Assembly (NCBI GenBank): GCA_026874595.1
Contig: CM049318.1
Coordinates: 24,325,456-24,389,455, forward strand
Source: Sipunculus nudus
Lineage: Eukaryota > Annelida > Sipuncula > Golfingiida > Sipunculidae
Direction of reading: 5' to 3'
DNA length: 64,000 nt
A model generated the notes under the pieces. It saw only the letters and a program-made list of their open reading frames with translations. It did no database searches and had not been told where the DNA came from. Each line of letters opens with the position of its first letter. Position 1 is the first letter of the stretch. Below, one piece after another: positions 39,693 to 52,300 of this stretch. Made by a program: the position numbers and the translations under genes.

Positions 39693-42254
39693 CTTTCGTC
39701 GTGCTGTGTTGGATGACGGGGACCTCGAATACCCCCCCCCCAGGCTTTTGTAATTAGGTATACCATATTTACTCCCAATTTCTCAATACAATGTTAATGT
39801 ATCAATCATGTTATGGGCACAGGCGCATTTTCGATGCACAATGTTTGTGCATGTGTGGGGTGGAGACATCGAACCCCCCCCCCCCCCCCCCATATGAAGG
39901 TCCTTGTAACGGGATATACAACATCTACCCGCCCCCATTCTCTCAAAATAGTTTAAGAAACATGAAAATATTATCAGTGATTGGTCATGAGCCCAGTTGG
40001 GGGGAAGGATCGGTGTGGGTGGAGGGGGGGGGGGGGGGCAGGGAGTGTTTTTTTTTTTCGGTTTGGGCGTTTGAGGAATGTCCCCAAGCTGCGGTGCAGA
40101 ATTTTTGACTTTTGATTTTAATGATAAATTAGACAATAAAAATAAAGGAATATTGAGGCAATTTGTGAATAAAATAACAAGGAATAGTATTGATGCAGAA
40201 ATAACAGGAAGTAAAACTGCTTTCCTTAAAAATTCCGATCAATTTCGATCAGTCATTTTGCTATTTATTGATTTCTGATATACTGCATTTCATTGATATT
40301 TCAGGAAATGTGCGACTGTGTGACACAGTTTTAACATATATATAATTAGGGCCCCGCTTGAAAAGGGTGCCCTATAGTGATCATGGTGTCAGTCCGTGCT
40401 TCCGTCCTTTCGTCCATCCGTCCTTCCGTCAGTGACACTTTCTTTCGCGCGCGATAACTCAACAACAACCTGACGCAACTTTCCCAAACTAACAGGGATG
40501 ATTGTTACCTATGCGGGCTCCAGACCTATTAAATTACAGACCTGTCATAATTCCATTATGGCTGCCACAGCCCAATCGCTGATTTTTCTTCGCGCGCGAT
40601 AACTCAATTACAACATAATTCAGCTTTCCCAAAATTTCAGGCATGATTGGTACCTATGAGGGCTTTAGATCTATTGAACTATAGACCTGTCGGAATTCCA
40701 ATAATGCCGCCACAGTCCGATTGCTGATTTTCTTTCGCACGCGATAACTCAACAACAACCTACAGCACCTTTCCTAAATTCACAGGGATGATTGGTACCT
40801 ATGAGGACTCCAGACCTACTAAATTACAGACCAGTCGGAATTCTTATATGGCTGTCATAGCCTAATCGCTGATTTTCTTTCGTGCGCAATAACTCAACAA
40901 CAACCTATTACAGCTTTCCCAACTTCACAGGGATGATTGGTACCTATGGGGGTTCCGGACCTATTGAATTACCGACCTGTCGGAATTCCAATATGTCTGC
41001 CACAGCCTGATCGCTGATTTTCCTTCGCGCGCGATAACTCAACAACAACTTACTGCAGCTTTCGCAACTTCACAGGGATCATTGGTGACTAAGAGGGCTC
41101 AATACCTATTGAATTGCAGACTTGCTCAAAATCAAATATGGCCAGCAGACTACATTCGGTGAGTTTCTATTGCACATTAATTCAGACATATCTTCTTTAA
41201 TATCATTTGATCCAGTAGGATTTTTTTTCTCTCATGCATATGGATAAAAACCTGTTTCTGTTTGTCATATTTTTCAAATTTAACATAATTTTTCACCCAC
41301 ATATAAACTAGTCAAGCACTACCAGAAATGGGGGGTCCTGTGAGGACCATTGTCCGACCACATCTAGTTCATACAGATTTTTTCTCATACACTACCTTAC
41401 AAGTCTCCGTATAATTATTTTCCCTGTATTTAAAGTTCTCATGTATATAAATATATATTATAATTTTTCCTTTTCCTTATTTTTTTTTCATTGTTTTCTC
41501 TAGTTTTTTTCAAATATATTGTGTTTCTGTAAGTCCCCATATATATGCTCCAAGACCCTTACTTTTATATTTACAATATTCCTGGTTCAGCTGTACTGTA
41601 TTGCAAGAAACAAATGCTGGCGTAATTAAAAGAAAGGTAACCACAGTGGCATATAACGGAATACGTGATCACCCACCTCGTTCAGTTTTACGCCAGATCG
41701 TCATCTGTTACGGTAATAAAGAACATAATGTAACTCTGTGATTCTTAACAAACAAACACGGGAGATTCAGTTATATACAGTACTAAGATTAACTTGTACA
41801 TATAGTAACAATTAAACAATGGTTTACAACGAATAACCGTGTTACTTGCCTATTGCCCTGTAGAACAACGAGAACTTCCGTGGTGGAACACTGGACCAGG
41901 AGTGTAACCCCACTAACAAGTGGTGGCCTGAGCTCTCCACTATGTAACCAGTTTCATGCCCCCGCCTCGAGAAGAGAAAGTACTGCAAGCCGCCATCATA
42001 AAAATGAAGGTAGTTGGAGCCAATTTCAACGTCCCGAGCCTCCAGGCGCACTCGCATCTACAATTTCGGTGTACCATAATACCTCAAATAGCCAATATAT
42101 GTTCCAGAATAATCATGACACTCTGCTAAAATATTAATCAAGTACATTTTGTAATAACGACTGACTATACACTTAAACAGTTGAATACTATACGACGTGT
42201 ATTGTAATACGCTGCAATAACAATACTTACAGTTATCATCATAAATCCCTCATT

Positions 42255-42310
<56 letters not shown>

Positions 42311-43071
42311 GTTTATCTGTCATTTCTTTTATACGTCAGAAATAGCTTGTCCAGGCACTCGGCAGATGCACAAAAAACAATTTTTTTTGTTTCAGTGTAT
42401 TGTTGTGGCACTACAGAAAGTTATAACATAATGAGCTTATGTTTTATTGCTTTTAATCATTGGCTGGATATAAATGTTGTCTATACATTTCTTTGAACTT
42501 TTTTACTTAAAAAATACGACTATAAAAGATAAAAAGCATATATTCCATATCTACGGTGACGATCACAAGCCTTCATTCCCTGTGACCCTCTAGATAAAAT
42601 GTTAATCACATGACCTTTGATTGACATGTCTGTTAGCGATCAGATATTCACCAGATAATACGACTTGAAACTGTACCATTTTGTTAAATGGAGTGGGAAC
42701 GTATTAACACATCGTGTAAGAAAGTAAACACACCGAACAACTGGACAGATTGATACGATAATCGTAGGTTATAACCGCACTGGGCGGGCTGTTCAGTTTA
42801 CCAAAATTGAGTCGGTAACCACAACATAAACATTAAAAAAAATATATGATCTAGTACTAACTTGCAAATATAAATTTCGACATTATGTTGTAAACCAAAC
42901 TGAGCAATGGGTTTAAGTTAAATCTATTCAAAATTTTTTCCAGATACCTTGTAGTCTTTTTTAATGATACATGGTAGATTATTATAGCCACTCGTAAATT
43001 AACCTGTGAAACAGTAATTAAGTTACACCAGTTGAAAACATAATTATACTTACAAAAGCGAAAAAAATAGT

Positions 43072-43113
<42 letters not shown>

Positions 43114-43313
43114 GAAAATATAACGACTTTGTTCATATAAATTATATGAAATAATTTATTTAAACCAAAGCTCAATCCAATGTATATTGGTGGGTATTTT
43201 ATTGGAGAATTATCATCGTAGGTTACAAACGATAGCCAGAACATGGTAGATTGTGCCTAATGATTAGATTTTCGGCACCCGGCTTATGATATAAATATTA
43301 TTTACTTTGCAGC

Positions 43314-43363
<50 letters not shown>

Positions 43364-46300
43364 TGACATGTTTCATATTTATCCATGGTTCATGACGTCC
43401 CTAACAAGTGATCATTGTTTATTCTCCTTAAAAATGAATATGAAGTAATATGACGTACAAGTGAAGCGCGTTCACGATAAGGGTACAACACAGGCACTTT
43501 TCACAATGTGTGTGAAGGGGGGGGGGGGATATTACAAGCATATGTCCTTTCAGTATATCCTATCGTAAATCAAATTTTTGTTTGAGTGGCTATTACCCAA
43601 AATATGCCGATATCTGCTCAAAACGCCTTAAATATAACTTTATAAACTATCATAGTGTCCATTTTCCACTGCTTTCTATAAAAGTAGAGGTATGAAACCT
43701 GACATATTGAAAAGAGAGTTTACGGTAGGACTTCGACCTGACTTTATATGAATATTGAAACACTATAAACAATTGGCACACAGAAACAAAGGGATGTGTA
43801 TGGTCATTAGCATCATCTGGCACCATAGCTAACCTTGGTTAAGTAGTATTTTATGCCGGTGGTGTGCCATTCTGTTTTCATATTGCAAATCATACCCTGA
43901 GTCAGGGGCAACAATATGGACAATGGACAATTATACCAACGGCAACTGCGCCGGCCATTTACCCCCCCTAAGAAGTACACCAAGGCAAATAACCAATGAA
44001 ACGATTAACTTTCAAGTTAATTACCCCATAGAAATTACTCCCGGACAATTACCACTCGGACAATTACGTCAATGAATAAATGAACACTTTAAAGCGTATA
44101 TTTAGAAAATAAAGTACCGTACAATATATTTACAGATTTTGCATTACGTGGCAAAAAAAAAAAAAAAAAAAAATGAAAGAGAGGCGGTTGCATCAGGACC
44201 GTTACCAGAGATTATTGTACGATACAAGGACATATTAGATTATTTGAAAGGCATTGTCTGCCGCAATACTACTGTTACGAAAACAAATTTGCTCAGCGGA
44301 AAAATTTTGGCTGATCCCGGGTTCAAACCCATGTTGATGCGCACTTTCCCGGCGTTCCAACCGCTTTCTAGCGAGACAGTTCGTCCGCTTTCATGTTACG
44401 CCGTAACACACCCCCTCATAAGAGCGTTCTGCTATCAGAACAAGATGAGATATCGTAGGGGTCACACTTTTGGTCAACTAGGTGGCCGTAATTGGCAAAT
44501 TACTTCAAACCACCATTCCCGAGGCCACACAGTTTGCCGTTCTCTCGGACGAGCCATTTGTTACGAAGAAAAAGTTGCTCAGCGGAAAATTTTGGACCGA
44601 TCCCGGGTTCGAACCCATGTCGGTGGCGCAAGAAGGGGTCTTCTGTAAGCCTCTGAAAGTAACGATAAGTCTGTACATCCTGGAGCCCCTTGTTTGGAGG
44701 CCCGTGTAATATTAAACATGAGGATGCACATATCCACTAGGGCATGAGACCGCAAGCTTGTAACAGGCTTGTGTGGCCTTAAACCCATTGTTGACTTCCC
44801 CGTATAGTATTAAACATTTTTGTTTCACATATATCTCTGGGGCTTGAGGAGTGAAGACCAATATGTGGCTTGCCAGAATGACCTATCCAGAATCATCAGA
44901 CACATGATAAAAATATATGCTCTTGTTTCATACTATTTGATAATATTAGTAAACTTTGTGTGGATTTTGCTGGGAATCAAACTTAGGCGAGATATTTTAT
45001 TGATTAATGTTTCTGTTGAGTTTCATCAAAAGCCACACGTTTCTTTTATTATAATCTGTGACCTTGACCTTTAACCAACTAAAAATTTAGATGGGAGATT
45101 TCAAACCCCAATATAACACATATATAGAATATGGATATAATAGGGTGAGCGGTTTTGAGTTATAAAGAGTTATTCCAAAATTTAACCTGAGCTTGGTTTG
45201 TATCTGTACAAATTCCGTTCGTTAAGTGCCAATTACTGGTTCAGTATTTAAAATATGGGGAACGTTTTAATAGCTTAGCTGGGTATTGTCAATGTTCATT
45301 AGTCTACTAAGTTCAATTGAACAACATTTATTATCAAATGGAACCATGAGCCCAACAAAAAAAAACTTTAACCTGACTTTTTAATGAACAACGTAGGACT
45401 GTGACCTTGACCTTTTAATCTCCAACTCATAGGACTGATTTCTAACCATCTAACAATACATATGTGAAATATGAAAGCAATCGGTAAGCGGTTACAAAGT
45501 TATTAAGATTTAACAAAAAAAAAATACAACCTGGAGTTTCAACGGACGACGCCAAAGACGCCAGGCTACTGTATAAGCTCTCCTGAGTTTCGTTCTGGCG
45601 AGTTGAAACCTCTCGACAGCGGACAGTCACGGAACCGGTAAATTAGTCCGCTATAAATGGTTGTCCGCCTCTTTGGGGCGGGGATCAACTTTGTTTTCCT
45701 GTATTGCTATTATACAACGTCCATATTGTATGTGAACTGATTTTACTACTTTTTTCTTTTTTCTTATATATGTGGCTGTTACGTGAATTCTTTTGGTCAT
45801 AAATCTCAAATTATGTTGGAGAATGTCCGCCACAATCTTTAACTACTTTCCTGGTCAGTAAAAATCATTTATTATATAAAAAGATGTTTGATTCTCATTC
45901 GAAGTAATAATGACATAAGTCGCTATCGCAAATTTAGAGACGAAAAAATGAAGACGAATAAAGGTGGGATACGCTCCTTTAATTGTTCTGTGTCACTCGT
46001 TTTCAGACGCATCTGTTTTACTATCGGTGATTATGTCATGCTATGTCATTGGTCACGTTTTCATAATACCAGAGAAAAAAACCTAATTTGAAGGGACTGA
46101 CACAATTTAATAATAAACGTATTTAATCATCTTTGATCTACATCCAAACCAAGCAATTACGTTAATATCCTCGGTACTGGGCCTATGAAAAAGTAAAGTC
46201 CAAAATCAGTGAAAATGAGAAGAAGCACGTGATACTGCCCTGTCACATGGTCCGAAACAAGAATGGAACTCTGGAGATGTTCATACTTAGTTAAACTGGC

Positions 46301-49300
46301 ATTAACAAATGGAGGCGGTTACCCTAAAAATATTTAAAAAAAATAAAGCTGGTTTGATGGTCAGTCTAAATGGTTTAATACAACAAAAATTGTGGCCCAT
46401 GGTTGATTTAAACTCAGTTTAGAGTGATTAACCGTTTTTTTTCAAAGCAAGTGGGGATAATACGCCAGGATAAATTACGGGGAGTAATTTTCCATATGAC
46501 AATTGTCATGTTGGTAATTATCCAGGGGTTTATACAGTCCTGTAGGTGTTATGGGGCTCCGTGCCCCATACAGAACCAGAATTATCATGGGGTATCAGGC
46601 AAAATATGATATTTGCATAATTTTATTGTTAATTAATATGATACTTCAGTAGTACTTTTGTATTAAGGCCTGTTACAACTGATACTGTTATAATTAATTT
46701 ATAATCTAACATTAACCGATGATTGAATAAGAAATTAATCGATAATGTAACACGAACTGATAACGCAAAAAAAAAATCAACTAATAAAGTAATACCAACC
46801 AAGAACATGATAAACAAGGACACATAGGATCACATATAGGTTACGTCGTTCAGGTGCAACTTTTTAGCAAATGCAAAATATAATTGTTTCTTTTTGTTTT
46901 TCATATATGTTAGCATTTGAAAACTAAGAGAAAATGCCCTGCTAAAATGAAACCCTGTGATTTATAGAATAATGGACATGAGTCCACTAATAACCATCAA
47001 TTATTAGATGAAATAAGAGAGAATGGCTCTCCGTGTTAGTATCTGTAGACAGCCTGGCCCAGCTCACCTAGACAGAAGGAGCTGGCCAAGAGTGAAGTGT
47101 TTGCATAACAGCCTGCATGAGTAACTGATGGGATGGCTTCATGTAAACAATACTTTACATGGTGCTTGAAAATTTGTGTGAAATCTACATTCTTGACTAC
47201 AATTGATGTCAAAATTCATATTATAAAAGATTAAATCCGTATGTGTACAAGCTGTGAAAAAAAAATTAAATCAATAGTACCTACAAGAAGAAAATGTTTC
47301 TTGGTCAAACTTAGGCAAAATTTAAGGGACTTACTTTTCATATATGCTAATAACTTAAAATGCTGATAAAAAATGACAAAATTTTGATATAATTTCTATA
47401 TACTTATATGCTTTCCAGCTTAAAAATAAATCATTTTAAGTGAGTAAATATATTTCCTGAGTTTTGATAAAGTACATTATGTTTGGGCGCATTACATAAC
47501 ACTATACTGACCTAATTTCTGGTTTGTATGTAGGAAATATATAGAGGAATAGTCATTTTAAATATGATCAATATCATGATATTTTTTTTAATGTTATGCA
47601 ATATTTAAGTGTAACAATGGGTTTTTAATGGAAAATTTATGTTTTTCCTTAAGACCCCGAGGGTTCTTTGCCACAAAACAAATATTTGCATTGAACCAAA
47701 AAAAAATTAAAAAAATAAAAAAATAACACATTGTGCATCAGCTGCACAATTTACATGAATACATGACTTTTATTGTAAACTAGGGCCCCAAGGGTCTCGA
47801 CGCTCAATTGAATTTTCTTTAAGCATAGTTTTGTGAGCTTTCTTAAAAGTTGGGTCCTGTGATCTTGATCCCTGACCATATGATCAAAACATCTGAAAAC
47901 TTACTATCCCTGAACTTGCCATAAATTTAATTTCATAACAACCTTTTTCTCACAAAATACAGAATTCTCGTCCTTTGAGAAGGCAAGCAGGGGAGGTTTG
48001 GAATGAAAATTTAAATTACAATGCCTCCACAATTGTTTTTAAATATGTGGGTTCTGTGACCTATACCTTCTCACGAAAACTCAGTATGTACTTCAACCGT
48101 GAATGGTTTTCATCTATGTTACGTTCTGTGCTTTGCTAACGACGACCGGGCGGACGACCGGCAATATACAATATACCTATACCTCAGTTGACTTTCAGTC
48201 AGCTAAGCTAAAATTGAAGAATGGCAATGCAGCCAGTAATTCAGAACTATTGACTACAATACAAAATTTTAACATTTTGGGCTGTTGGTGTACGTACATT
48301 ATTTACACGATGTATCTATCACAATGGAAGTTTTTAAGAAATAAATCCGATCAAAGTTCACAGTTGATGCAGACAGCTTTGCAAAAATACGTATGTGTCA
48401 GCTGATTTAATCTGAAATTCGTAATAAAACTAAAACCGGAAATTGTTGTATGTTATGTTTTGAAATTGATAAGTTTCTAAATCCTGTGTGGTTTTTAGGT
48501 TTGCAAGGCTTAAGGTGCCATCTATCTTTTATTCATTTAACCTATTTATGGTTGTATTAATGAAAATACAACTGAAAATACGACTGGCCAATTCTTATCA
48601 AAACACATATTATAAACGTTACGACAAATCTGGTCATTGTGATCTATATTCTGCGAGTTTTGCATAATTTTGTGTGGTCTTATCACTTATATCAATGTTC
48701 TTGGTTACTAAACAGAAATTTATTGGTACCTAAAAGGCCAGATAAATGAGCCTCATGTGCCATGCTTAGAATTTCATTGCAAAAGCATTTTGGCATTACT
48801 ATTTGATGTTTGATGGCCCACTCATCATCAGCACATACATCAGGTGGTCGGCATTTACGCATAAGCACTCCATTTTAAACATAGAAACAAACTGGGTTAT
48901 CTGACAGTTCATCTGTAGAAAGTGCCCTGGGAAACAAACATGAAATATCAGGGTCCTTATGCTGTTCTGCGATAAGTTCTGGCCTTGACATTGCTATATC
49001 CTGTACAGGCGAGTCGTAAGACGAGTCACTAGTGACTCCAAGAGTGCTATTATCTGGCCCATTATACTCATGTGTGTTTTTCTTGGCCCAAATCTAGTTA
49101 CAGCACATGAAAGATACAAACCAGGAATTTCCTGATTTTCAGGATCAGTGTCCTGAACAAGTGACGGCTGTTCTGTCATTATTGGAACAGGCTGTACTTT
49201 ATCACCTGCAACATCATTGCCTAGCAACAACTGAATTACCCTTAAAGGTAAAGTAGTTCTCATGCCCACAGTACTATTCCCAAAAATTAAATCTGACTTT

Positions 49301-52300
49301 AAATGTATACTGTGAAGCGGAACTGAAGTGCACATGTCTGAAAATACACCATTAACATGTGCATGTGCACCAGTAAAGGACATATTAGAAAATGGCAAAG
49401 TGTTTGCTAACAGGAGAGTCTGGCCTCAACCAGTGTCCCTCAAAATTCGAATAGGGGTAGAGTCTGAACATCACTTGAAAGTGATAGAAAACCATCATGT
49501 GCGGCTCAAATAACTACTACCTCAGTTTTATCAAACAAAGAACTGGCATTGACAGTGTCAGTCATAAACTCTTTTTCGGAGTCATTAAAGGAATATACAT
49601 CCTTTTTACCATCAAACTCCTCATGGGAGTCAACAGAGGAATTTTCCTTAGCAGAAACAAACTTCTGTTTGTCATAAAAGGACCTTGCCTCATTTGAAAT
49701 ACTCTCGTAAGAGTCATAAAAGGACTTGGCGTTATTTAAAGGATACTCCTCACAGGAGTCTTGAAAGGACCTTGCCTCATTAAATTCCTCGCAGGAATCA
49801 ACTGAGGTTTTTACCCCGCAAGCTACGGATTTTTCTTTAGAGATAGACGGCAGGTTGGCCTCCGTAGCATCAGACCCTTTTTAGAGTCAATTCACGCTGC
49901 CTAGTGTTACATAATCTGATTTTTTAAATAAATTCCATTACAAAATTGATGTCCGTCACGAGTACGTGGTCGGTTGATATTAGGTTCCGTAACAAGGTGG
50001 AGATATTTCTTTTTGGCATTACGATTTGTCTTATTATTCTGCCACCTTTTTTTATCCGATTTGACTGATACTCACACAACATATACCTTACTATGTCCCA
50101 ATTAATTTGACTCAATTTTAGTTCTATTTTTGGAGGTCATACGGGTCAAAAAGTGCGAAAGCCCATTTTCTTCCAAACAATAAAGGGTAGAGACAAATGG
50201 GTTTAAATCCTTACTTATCTTAGGTTCCAACCTTTACTGGGGGTACCGCTCTTAGTTTTAGCATGGGGAACCATATGAGACAGGTGACTCAGCACTTTTT
50301 AAAACTAGGCTACGTTTACAGATAACCCAAATTACCTAGAAAATTAAACATTTCAAAGACGTTTCATTTACAACGTAGGAGTGCAATGGTAAGTTTGCAA
50401 ATGATATCAATAATAATTTTGGAAAAAATGCAAATTTCGAAAATGTGACGTCGCAATTTTTAGTTTTTCTATTTATTATTATTAATCTTCCACTGTTTTC
50501 ATTCGATTGAATTGATACTCAAACAGGATATACCTTACTATAGCCAAATTTATTTGACCCAGTTCAGCAACATTAACTTATTTTTCAAGGTCACATGGGT
50601 AATTTTTTGTTTTCAAATTTGTTATGTTAGTTTCTTCGTAAAAATTCGGATTACAGATAAACTACAATCACTTTTACGGAACCATACGATTTAGATGACT
50701 GAGTCCTTTTCAGTTAGGCTATGTTCTCGGATAAATCATACGGCATAGAAACCTTTACAGACATAAACCGTTTACGTAGGCGAACTGTGGTAAGTTTGGT
50801 AGCAATATCCTTAACAGTTTAGGTATTATATGGAAATTACAAAAATGTGACGTCAGCATTTCCATTCCAGCTCAAATCTGAAAACCCCCTTAAAAAATCG
50901 GCTAAATTTCATTTGTTTTACGGAACTTGCAATGGGTTGACGTTTTTGGATAACCCATATAACTAAGAAAGTTGAACCTTTACAATCATGTGCGATTAAC
51001 AACGTAGGAGTGCAGTGGTAAGTTCAGTAGCGATATGTTAAATAGGGTTAGAATAATACGAAAATTACATTTTTCGGTTCGTCTGTCTCTTACTTATTAT
51101 CCTGCCACTTTTTCCATCCAATATGATTTACATTTACACAAAATGTACCCTACTACGGTCCATTTAATTTGATCCAGCTTTAGAGACCTTTAGAGACCTA
51201 TTTTTCAAGGTCACATGGGTAAAAAAAATGCGACTTTCTTCTGATTTTTAATATAGATTTTCTCTGTATAGATAAATGGATGAAAAAAAAACTTATTATA
51301 TCTCCTTACTAACATTATTTAAGGTACCGATTAGAAATCTCTCATGCGGAACCATATGATATAGATGACCCAGCACTTTTCAGTTAACTTACGTTTCCGA
51401 ATAAACAGTATAAGCTTGAAAGTGAGTTCTTCACAGACGGAAGCCATTTACAACGTAGGAGTACAGTGGCAAGTTTGGTAGCGGTATCTTAAAGTGTTTT
51501 GGAGAAATATGCAAACTAAGAAAATGTGACGTTAGCATTTTCAGGTCATCTCTTTAAGCAGAGAGGTGAAACAAGAAAGGCCAAATTTATTTGTTTTACA
51601 GAATTGTGGTTGTTCCTTAACTGTCAGAGGTGTATATAAAAGCAATGGGAGACCAGTGATATTCTATCATGTTTTAATACTTGTTTTATATATAATATTA
51701 AGTTTAGAGCTGATCTTTAATACTTACAGTAAGGTTGGAGAGAATTATTCGCCACCACCATGTTCTCCGGTCAGGAAAATAGGAATTCCACCTCTCGACT
51801 AAACCCGTTATGTTCCCCTGTGTTCCCCGAAATGTGTCTAAAAGAAGTTTGTAGAATATATTACGTTAAATTCAAACTGATCAGGCAGTCTTCACTCAGC
51901 CATTTCTATCAAAGCACCCACTTGTTATTATATCTCAATTGACAACTAAAAAGAATTGTTATACTTTTCTGTTGCTGAAAAGGCTGTGGTATATTTAGAC
52001 AATGAGAACACGCTTTACCGACGCTAGGATATATTTTTACGTACTTATGAGGGGTCCTTGATCGTTTTTGTCTCTTAAAGAAATCGTTTTCCTTTTACCT
52101 TCTACATAACATTTCCCAGGATACAAGGTAACTTCGTCCACGGCAATATCCCCATGATAATCATATCCAACCACGCCGACAAAATGGACATGGGTAGTAT
52201 TTTCATCAAGGTCAAGTAACTCGACATTCCAGTCAAGGCTACAATGGCCTGGAAAAAGAATCAATACATGATCATGAGGCATTAGATCAATTTTAAAAAC

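Larger units (their letters stand above)
33111..41849 (-). other. long intron of the MAM/CUB gene
   Basis: 8.7-kb intron crowded with repeats: a pogo/Tigger-like fragment near 33215-33660 (CCTCTATAATGTGGCCACC; CCGGGGATTATCAGATAACCGAC), long (AT)n tracts, a duplicated 0.13-kb segment, GGTTC-rich elements, copy 2 of the 0.82-kb repeat, and a Helitron-like element. Several other (AT)n blocks are at 35577-35638, 36202-36274 and 39638-39686. Confidence 0.6.
42058..52098 (-). other. 10-kb intron or intron set of the MAM/CUB gene
   Basis: The phases of the flanking exons (exit 1 at 52099, entry 0 at 42057) require at least one more exon here, presumably the first half of the upstream CUB-like domain. 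I could not find it by reading. The interval is filled with the repeat families listed separately. Confidence 0.5.

Noticed and set aside
44300-44620. tRNA genes at the two GGGTTCRAACCC sites
   Set aside because: No A box, no anticodon stem and no acceptor pairing around the core, which is itself a palindrome; it belongs to a duplicated repeat module.
44139-44648. 169-codon open frame
   Set aside because: It spans the tandem module and starts in a poly-A run; no protein family resemblance.
49328-49513. Short plus-strand frames over 48.9-49.7 kb
   Set aside because: They are antisense to the gypsy protease/integrase fragment.
42058-52098. First-half CUB exon expected between 42057 and 52099
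   Set aside because: Read for SPG and WRI.VP-type coding with phase 1 entry and phase 0 exit on the minus strand; no candidate was good enough to report.
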